NCBI GenBank assembly: GCA_025757985.1
Contig: CP107210.1
Location: 2,790,001-2,854,000 of the forward strand
Direction: 5' to 3'
From: Oscillospiraceae bacterium
GTDB lineage: Bacteria; Bacillota; Clostridia; Oscillospirales; Ruminococcaceae
DNA length: 64,000 bases
The notes beneath the pieces are model-generated. The model was not told the DNA's origin. It worked only from the letters and a program-made list of their open reading frames with translations, and searched no databases. The position numbers were made by a program, and so were the translations under genes. Shown in pieces: positions 58,797-64,000 of the stretch; within the stretch, counting starts at the first letter, position 1; every line of letters begins with the position of its first letter.

Positions 58797-60815
58797 TTAT
58801 CCGATATTCATATCCACGGGCTTGGAGATGCCGTTGACGCGGCCGGAGCCGGTGTACTGCCAGATGTTGTACTTGTAGCTGAAGCTCAGCTTGTCGCGGT
58901 ACTGGGCGATCCAGATGTTGTACTTGCTGATGTTCGCAAAATTCAATGCGTTGTAGAACCAGCTTGCGTAGGAGTAGACGCCGGCGCGGTAGCCTGCGCC
59001 GCGGATCGTCTCGCAGAAGGCGACCGCACAGGCGGTGCGCTCAGCCGCGCTCAGCGCGTTGGCGCGGCCGCCGCTCACGCTCTCGGTGTCGTAATAGACG
59101 CCGAGCGGCAGGCTGTAGCCGCTGACAAGGCTCAGCACCATGCTGGCCTCCTCGACGGCCTCCTGCTCATTGACGGCCTGACTGTAGAAGTAGACGCCGA
59201 CCTTGAGCCCGGCGTTGATGGCGCCCTGAATGTTGCGGCGGTAGGTCGAATCCTCGACCAGTGCGCCGCTGCCGTAGCCGCGGTAGCCGCAGCGGATGAT
59301 GGCGAAGGTGATGCCGTCATTTTTGACGGCGTTCCAGTCGATGCTGCCTTGGAACTTCGAGACATCAATGCCGCGCGCCGTGCGGTTCAGCGCGCCGTCC
59401 GCACCGAAAGTGTAGATGTTGCCCTGAATGACCTGCTGGCCGGTGACCGGCTGGTGGGTCGCGGGGTCGTAATAGTAGGTCACACCGTCTATATCCTGCC
59501 AGCCGGTGTACTCATACTGGGTGGTGTCGGTGCTTGTCACGGCAAAGCCGTACCCGGCCAGATCCTTGGCCTCGATGTCGCTGGGCCAGCCGGCGGTGGG
59601 GTCAACGGGGGCCGGCGCTGCGGTCGGTTCCGGTGTGGGGGTAACAGTCGGCTCGGGTGTCGCGGTCGGCTCCGGGGTCGGTGCTGCGGTCGGCTCGGGC
59701 GTGGCAGTAGGCTCATTGCTCGGCTCCGGTGTGGGCTCGGGGGTCGCAGTCGGCTCGGTGGTCGGCTCCGGGGTCGTTTCGGCGGCGGGGGTTGTGGTGG
59801 CGCTCTCGTTCAGGGCCGTGCTCTCGCCGGGGGCGTCCTCGCGGTGGACCCACGCCATGCGCTGGCTGGCAGCGCCCAGCAGTGTGATGGAATCCCTTGC
59901 GCCTGCTGCCCAGGCGGCGGTGTTGCTGTTTGCGGCGTAGCTTGTGTCGCGGGTCGCGCCGATCAGCTCCTTGGTGCCGTCCCGGTAGACGGGCCAGTAG
60001 GGGGCCTCGCTGCCGTCAGCCAGCAGCAGATGTCCGCTGCTGCTCAGCTTTGCGGTGTAGGTGGTCTTGGTGCCGACCTCCGTCCGGGCGCTGTCGGCGT
60101 AGGTGACGGTGTCGGTCACCTCGTTGGCGATGGGGGCTGACCCGGCGTTGCTGACGCCGGAGTCCTCGGCGCTCTCGTTGACCTGACTGGCCTGCACGAT
60201 CTTCTCCTTGACGGCCTGCACATCGGCCTTGTAGACGACCTTCTCCTTGACGGTCACGGCCTGCGCCTCAGGCATTATGTACCCCTCAATGGGCTGCACC
60301 GCCACGGTGTAGTCGCCGGGGGTCACATCCTCGGCCAGCGCTGTGCCGGTCTCGGTGTCCAGCGGGTAGTCGGTGGCCTGACCCTTGGCATCGGTCAGGG
60401 TGACGGTGGCCTCCACACCCAGCAGCGGGGTCTTGTCCGGTTCTTCTTCAGCATCCGGGTCGGGGGCGGCGGTCTGTGCGGGGGCTGCCTCATCGGTGAC
60501 CGGCTCAACAAACAGCGTCACGCCGACATCCTGCTGGATCACGCTGGCCTCGAGCGTCAGCGGCTTGTCCGGCTCCGGTGTTGGGCTTGGCGAGGGGGAA
60601 GGGGTCGGCGTGGCCGCAGTCTCGGGCGTGGCGGTCACAACGGGTGTCGGGCTCGGCTCGGGGGTGGTGAAGGGCGTAAAGCCTGCGGCAAATGCGCCCA
60701 GGCCAATGCTGGCCGTCAGCGCCACCGCCGTGCCGCCGGCCGCCAGCTTGTACAGCGGCAGCCGCACAAAGGTGCTGCCGGAGAAATACCGCATCGGGTT
60801 CTTTTTATTAAACAT
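58797..60815 (-). CDS. Secreted or anchored GH25 muramidase with long Pro/Thr linker
   Basis: The 672-residue protein has a signal or anchor helix at about 28-48, a Pro/Thr/Glu linker, Ig- or CnaB-like regions at about 75-200 (TPLLGVEATVTLTDAKGQAT), a second repetitive linker at about 320-400 (PTPEPTATPEP repeats) and a WG/choline-binding-like repeat at about 430-470 (GWQDIDGVTYYYDPATHQPV). The GH25 lysozyme domain is residues 482-672, with GIDVSKFQG (Asp484) and VYYDTES (Asp576, Glu578) as catalytic residues. It cuts MurNAc-GlcNAc bonds in peptidoglycan. Confidence 0.93.
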   Translation of the reverse strand: MFNKKNPMRYFSGSTFVRLPLYKLAAGGTAVALTASIGLGAFAAGFTPFTTPEPSPTPVVTATPETAATPTPSPSPSPTPEPDKPLTLEASVIQQDVGVTLFVEPVTDEAAPAQTAAPDPDAEEEPDKTPLLGVEATVTLTDAKGQATDYPLDTETGTALAEDVTPGDYTVAVQPIEGYIMPEAQAVTVKEKVVYKADVQAVKEKIVQASQVNESAEDSGVSNAGSAPIANEVTDTVTYADSARTEVGTKTTYTAKLSSSGHLLLADGSEAPYWPVYRDGTKELIGATRDTSYAANSNTAAWAAGARDSITLLGAASQRMAWVHREDAPGESTALNESATTTPAAETTPEPTTEPTATPEPTPEPSNEPTATPEPTAAPTPEPTATPEPTVTPTPEPTAAPAPVDPTAGWPSDIEAKDLAGYGFAVTSTDTTQYEYTGWQDIDGVTYYYDPATHQPVTGQQVIQGNIYTFGADGALNRTARGIDVSKFQGSIDWNAVKNDGITFAIIRCGYRGYGSGALVEDSTYRRNIQGAINAGLKVGVYFYSQAVNEQEAVEEASMVLSLVSGYSLPLGVYYDTESVSGGRANALSAAERTACAVAFCETIRGAGYRAGVYSYASWFYNALNFANISKYNIWIAQYRDKLSFSYKYNIWQYTGSGRVNGISKPVDMNIG

Positions 60816-61043
60816 TCCTGTTCCTCACAGTGGTCATCGTGGTATGGCCGCATCCTGCGGCGCTGTTTTTGGATAAAACTTTACATAGTGCATCATACCA
60901 TGAAAAATCCCCCCGCCGCAAGGGGGCAGGGGGAAAAAGCTGTACAGAAAAACGCCGAAATTTTCCACAAAGAAGCGGAACGGATGTTGAAAATGTGACA
61001 CGCCGGAAACATTTCTTCAGTCATATTGCGGTTGGGGTGCCGG

Positions 61044-62132
61044 TCAGTCACCAGTGGTTGTGTTGGGCAAAAATTCTTCGACCAACAGGTCCACACAGGC
61101 ACCGTAGCTGCGCATGCCCAGCGTCTGGCCGTAGCCCTGCAAAAAGGTGGTGTATACCTTTTCGCCGGTCTCGCGCACGGGACCCTCCCACTGCTTCCAG
61201 TAGGCGTTGTTGGCGGCAAGGTCTGCTTGGGCCTCGGCGCACAAAAGGCGGTAGCTTTCAGCGGCGCGCGCCGGGTCGGCCGTGTAGAGCGCGTTGGACA
61301 GATGCAGATAGCCGAACAGCCACCCGGAATACCGATACGCGGCCCTGCCGCTGGCGGTGGCCGCCATCACGCCGACAAAATTTGCCTCCTGCTCGGGCGC
61401 GACACCGCGCTGATGCGCCAGCTCATGGGCGATCGTCACCGGCAGAAAGACCGCCGGGCAATCGACATTCAGCGTGCTTTCGCCGACCAGCGGGCAGAGA
61501 TAGCCGGTGAAGCCCCATGCGCTCATCAGCTTGGAGTAGACAGCAGGCTTAGGGTGGCGCTCCGGCCCGGAGAGAAAGGGCCAGCGCTCCGTCAGCGGGT
61601 CATACAGGCCGCTGCAGCCGGCAAAGATCTCAGCCTTGTTAACGGCAAACAGGCCGTCTGCGTCCCGCTCGGTCAAGGGGGCTGTTTCGTTGACCCTTTC
61701 GGCAAACCAGTCGGTCACGGCGGCCAGTGTCTCGGTGCTGACGGGCGGCGCGGTCATACCGGCCTTCTCGGCAAAGCCGGTGCCGTAGTACTGGGTGCCC
61801 CACAGGGCGCAGACCCCGGCATAGCCCCAGACCAGCAGCACAGCGGTGTGCAGCGCCCAGTCGGCCAGCCTGCGGCGGCGCACCGCCCGCACCAGCAGGG
61901 CCAGCGCACCGAGGCAGAGCACCGTGGCGCCCAGCTCGCAGGCGCTGAAGGGCAGCGGGTCCACCGCAAACGAGATGCCCCGCTTGACGGGCATCGAAAT
62001 ATGCGCAAGCCACCAGTCCATGGCAGTACGGCTGCTGCGTGCCGCCGCAAATACCCCCAGCGCAGCGCCGCCGCCCGCCAGCGCGGCCAGCCCGCCCCGG
62101 TGGGCGCGGCACCAGCCAGAAAGTTTTTTCAT
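61044..62132 (-). CDS. DUF3810 membrane-anchored zinc metalloprotease-like protein
   Basis: The 362-residue protein has membrane segments at about 12-30, 65-85 and 93-112, and an extracytoplasmic domain with the gluzincin motif IAHELAHQRGVAPEQEANFV near residue 235 (HELAH zinc site plus downstream Glu). This is the DUF3810 signature; the family has no known substrate. Its gene is 228 bp from the GH25 start on the same strand, with no repeat between them, but each could have its own promoter. Confidence 0.88.
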   Translation of the reverse strand: MKKLSGWCRAHRGGLAALAGGGAALGVFAAARSSRTAMDWWLAHISMPVKRGISFAVDPLPFSACELGATVLCLGALALLVRAVRRRRLADWALHTAVLLVWGYAGVCALWGTQYYGTGFAEKAGMTAPPVSTETLAAVTDWFAERVNETAPLTERDADGLFAVNKAEIFAGCSGLYDPLTERWPFLSGPERHPKPAVYSKLMSAWGFTGYLCPLVGESTLNVDCPAVFLPVTIAHELAHQRGVAPEQEANFVGVMAATASGRAAYRYSGWLFGYLHLSNALYTADPARAAESYRLLCAEAQADLAANNAYWKQWEGPVRETGEKVYTTFLQGYGQTLGMRSYGACVDLLVEEFLPNTTTGD

Positions 62133-62235
62133 AAGGCAAAGCCCCCGTTGGTTTTTGTACCATTATACAGGGAAGCGGGCCCCGCTGTCAAAAAACGCGC
62201 ATTGCCGTTTTGCAGAGGGCAGACATATCTTTTTC

Positions 62236-62264
62236 TTGCCCTATTGCCCAAAAAGCGGTATAAT
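62236..62264 (+). promoter_or_regulatory. Promoter for the LegC-like gene
   Basis: TTGCCC (62236-62241) and TATAAT (62259-62264) have a 17-base spacer, about 70 bases before the start. Confidence 0.78.
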
Positions 62265-62336
62265 ACAATAGAATATTTGTAAAATTGTGTCCGCCGGGCT
62301 GTCCGGCCGGACTGCTATAGTATGGAGGCATTTGCT

Positions 62337-63506
62337 ATGTCTGGATTTATCCCGCTTTCTGTCCCGAATTTCGGCGCGCGTGAGGCCGAGCTCGCCGGGC
62401 TGGCCATCACTTCCGGCTGGGTATCGACCAGCGGCGGCAAGGTCACCGAGTTTGAGGAAAAGCTCGCCGCCTATGTGGGTATGCCCCGCGCCGTGGCCTG
62501 CAACGCCGGTACCAGCGCGCTGCATCTGGCGGCCATGGCTGCCGGCATTACCCGCGGGGATGAGGTCATCGTCCCGACGCTGACCTTTATCGCCGCCGTC
62601 AACCCGTTGACCCGCTATGTGGGGGCCGAGCCGATTTTCATTGGCTGCGACGACAGCCTGTGCATCGACCCCGACGCCGTGGAGCGCTTCTGCGCGGAGC
62701 ACTGCACGCTGCGGGACGGCAAGTTGTACAATAAAAAGACCGGCGCGCATGTCAAGGCGCTGGAGGTCGTGCATGTCTTTGGCAATCTGGCCGACATGCC
62801 CCGCCTGATGGCCATTGCCGAGCGGTACGGCCTTATTGTGATCGAGGACGCGACCGAGGCCCTCGGCACCCGCTGCACCGACGGTCCCTATGAGGGCCGG
62901 TTTGCAGGCACCATCGGCGACATCGGCTGCTACAGCTTCAACGGCAACAAGATCATCACGACCGGCGCGGGCGGCGCGGTGGTATCCAACCACGCCGACT
63001 GGGCCGAGCATGCCAAGCACCTCTCCACCCAGGCCAAGGCCGATATGCTGCAGTTCCTGCATGATGAGGTCGGCTACAACTACCGCATGACCAATGTGCA
63101 GGCCAGCCTCGGCATTGCCCAGCTGGAGCGGCTTGAGGGATTCATCGCCCACAAAAAAGCGCTGTATGACCGCTATGTGGCGGCGCTGGACGGCGTCAAG
63201 GGGCTGCGCATCCTGCCCTTCCGTGAGGAGGCGTGCCGCTCCAACCACTGGTTCTTCAGCCTGTATGTGAAGGATGCCGGCCTCGACTGCGACACCGTGA
63301 TTGAAAAGCTGCAGGCGCAGCAGATCCAGACCCGCCCGGTGTGGGCGCTCATCCATGAGCAGGCCGATTACCCCCGCAACGAGGCCTACGGTCTGGACAA
63401 GGCGCTGGACTACCGCAAGTATATTGTCAACCTGCCCTGCTCGACCAATCTGAGCATGGAGGACTGCGACCGCGTGATCGAAGCGGTGCTGGGGCTGCTG
63501 AAATAA
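62337..63506 (+). CDS. LegC-family sugar aminotransferase (DegT/DnrJ/EryC1/StrS)
   Basis: The start at 62337 follows GGAGG at 62325-62328; an ATG at 62322 overlaps that site and is rejected. The 389-residue PLP enzyme has PLSVPNFGAREAELAGLAIT, CNAGTSALHLAAMAAGI, VIEDATEALGT, the PLP lysine in CYSFNGNKIITTGAGG and VGYNYRMTNVQASLGIAQLE. It most resembles LegC, which aminates a UDP-4-keto sugar in legionaminic acid synthesis. The CBS-domain gene after it supports this, because PtmE-type GDP-sugar enzymes of the same pathway carry CBS domains. Confidence 0.88.
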   Translation: MSGFIPLSVPNFGAREAELAGLAITSGWVSTSGGKVTEFEEKLAAYVGMPRAVACNAGTSALHLAAMAAGITRGDEVIVPTLTFIAAVNPLTRYVGAEPIFIGCDDSLCIDPDAVERFCAEHCTLRDGKLYNKKTGAHVKALEVVHVFGNLADMPRLMAIAERYGLIVIEDATEALGTRCTDGPYEGRFAGTIGDIGCYSFNGNKIITTGAGGAVVSNHADWAEHAKHLSTQAKADMLQFLHDEVGYNYRMTNVQASLGIAQLERLEGFIAHKKALYDRYVAALDGVKGLRILPFREEACRSNHWFFSLYVKDAGLDCDTVIEKLQAQQIQTRPVWALIHEQADYPRNEAYGLDKALDYRKYIVNLPCSTNLSMEDCDRVIEAVLGLLK

Positions 63507-63507
63507 G

Positions 63508-63648
63508 GCTTCCCCCGAGGGGGAAGCTGTCCGCGAAGCGGACTGATGAGGGGCGGACTTTCCGCAGCAGTCCGTGAACGGGCAATCGCGCAAGCGCCGC
63601 CCCTCATCCGGCGCTTGCGCGCCACCTTCCCCCTCAGGGGAAGGCTAT
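63508..63648. repeat. Family A palindromic repeat (complete)
   Basis: GGCTTCCCCCGAGGGGGAAG, CTGTCCGCGAAGCGGACTGA, CCGTGAACGGG, then GCCCCTCATCCGGCGCTTGC, GCGCCACCTTCCCCCTCAGG and GGAAGGC. Same arrangement as the copy at 47932-48068. Confidence 0.8.
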
Positions 63649-63822
63649 AGGCAACACCGCACAATTCCCGCCTAACGGCTTAAGCACCGCTCCGGCGGCT
63701 GCGGCACGACATCTGCGTTGCCAAAATGCTCGATAATACACAAAGTATTATCTGCGCTTTTGGCTTAGCAGCTGCCGCACCTCGCTCGCCGTATCGGCAC
63801 TTAGAATTATGCGGTATTGCCT
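63649..63822. mobile_element. MITE-like 174-bp inverted-repeat element
   Basis: The ends AGGCAACACCGCACAATTC and GAATTATGCGGTATTGCCT are inverted copies with two differences. Pairing continues inwards (CTAACGGCTTAAGC..., GCTTAGCAGCTGCCGCACC...) to a central GATAATACACAAAGTATTATC. There is no reading frame for a transposase. No clear target-site duplication was seen. It sits beside a family A repeat. Confidence 0.65.
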
Positions 63823-63849
63823 TTACTAAACGTCAAAGGGGGATCACCC

Positions 63850-64000
63850 TTGATCAAAGTTGAAGAACTCTTCATTGAACCTACCGCCACGGTGCTGGAA
63901 ACACTGCGCAAGCTGGATGAGACCGGCCAGCGCATTCTGTTTATCGCGCCGGAGGGCAAGCTGAAGGCCGTCATCACCGATGGCGACATCCGCAAGTTTT
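63850..64000 (+). CDS. CBS-domain protein, N-terminus only (PtmE-like nucleotidyltransferase)
   Basis: The TTG at 63850 with AAGGGGG upstream opens a frame that runs off the window. The 50 visible residues (KVEELFIEPTATVLETLRKL, GQRILFIAPEGKLKAVITDG + DIRK) are the first half of a CBS domain as found at the start of PtmE-type sugar nucleotidyltransferases, including the closing TDGDIRK. PtmE makes GDP-glucosamine for legionaminic acid in Campylobacter. Only the CBS part is seen; the transferase domain is inferred from the LegC neighbour. Confidence 0.65.
   Translation, partial: MIKVEELFIEPTATVLETLRKLDETGQRILFIAPEGKLKAVITDGDIRKF

Overview
The window looks like chromosomal DNA of a GC-rich Firmicute, most likely an Oscillospiraceae gut anaerobe of the Faecalibacterium/Subdoligranulum/Gemmiger type. 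This is inferred from the gene content (the UPF0210/UPF0237 pair, a degenerate HPr, low-GC-type rplM-rpsI, ABC-2 glycan exporters, a GH25 muramidase and orphan prepilins) and from dense short palindromic intergenic repeats. No rRNA or tRNA gene, CRISPR array or complete IS element was seen.

Layout. (1) 1-11369, plus strand: one long surface-glycan operon. It holds the end of a sugar aminotransferase, an FdtA-type ketoisomerase, a GNAT acetyltransferase, several GT2 glycosyltransferases, a TupA-like ATP-grasp protein, a Wzm/Wzt ABC exporter, a GT6 (ABO blood-group-type) glycosyltransferase and a possible further transferase. A strong two-way terminator closes it. (2) 11.4-31.2 kb: housekeeping genes (tsaD, polA, dus, yfbR-like, yfhO, tex, an HPr-like gene, rplM-rpsI, a YabE-like gene, upp, rpiB, tsaB, tsaE, rodA) and a sigma/anti-sigma pair. 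(3) 31.4-38.9 kb, minus strand: UPF0210/UPF0237, a MoxR ATPase with a VWA-type protein and a leucine-rich-repeat protein, and two prepilins. (4) 39.3-45.1 kb: a MATE transporter, a subtilisin-like lipoprotein, glnS and an SGNH hydrolase. (5) 45.1-54.1 kb, plus strand: a second export locus with an XpaC-like protein, a second Wzm/Wzt pair and four large polytopic membrane proteins, two of them tandem paralogues. (6) 54.2-62.1 kb: an aldo/keto reductase, proC-proB-proA, a GH25 muramidase and a DUF3810 metalloprotease. (7) From 62.3 kb: a LegC-type aminotransferase and the start of a CBS-domain protein, probably PtmE-like, opening a nonulosonic-acid or other surface-sugar island.

Two stretches (about 20.4-28.7 kb and 35.3-37.1 kb) carry many reading-frame breaks, including in genes that are normally essential (rpsI, tsaB, tsaE, rodA). 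Genes between and around them are intact. Base-level sequence error is the simplest explanation, so I annotate these as single broken-frame genes rather than as real pseudogenes.

The most interesting biology is the pair of separate ABC-dependent glycan export loci. In the first, base composition drops exactly where the Wzt ATPase domain ends and its glycan-recognition domain begins, and stays low through the GT6 gene. That is what exchange of a glycan-specificity module would look like. In the second, an exporter is coupled to four uncharacterised GT-C-like membrane proteins with no cytosolic glycosyltransferase beside them. Two families of palindromic repeats and one 174-bp inverted-repeat element fill most gaps between operons.
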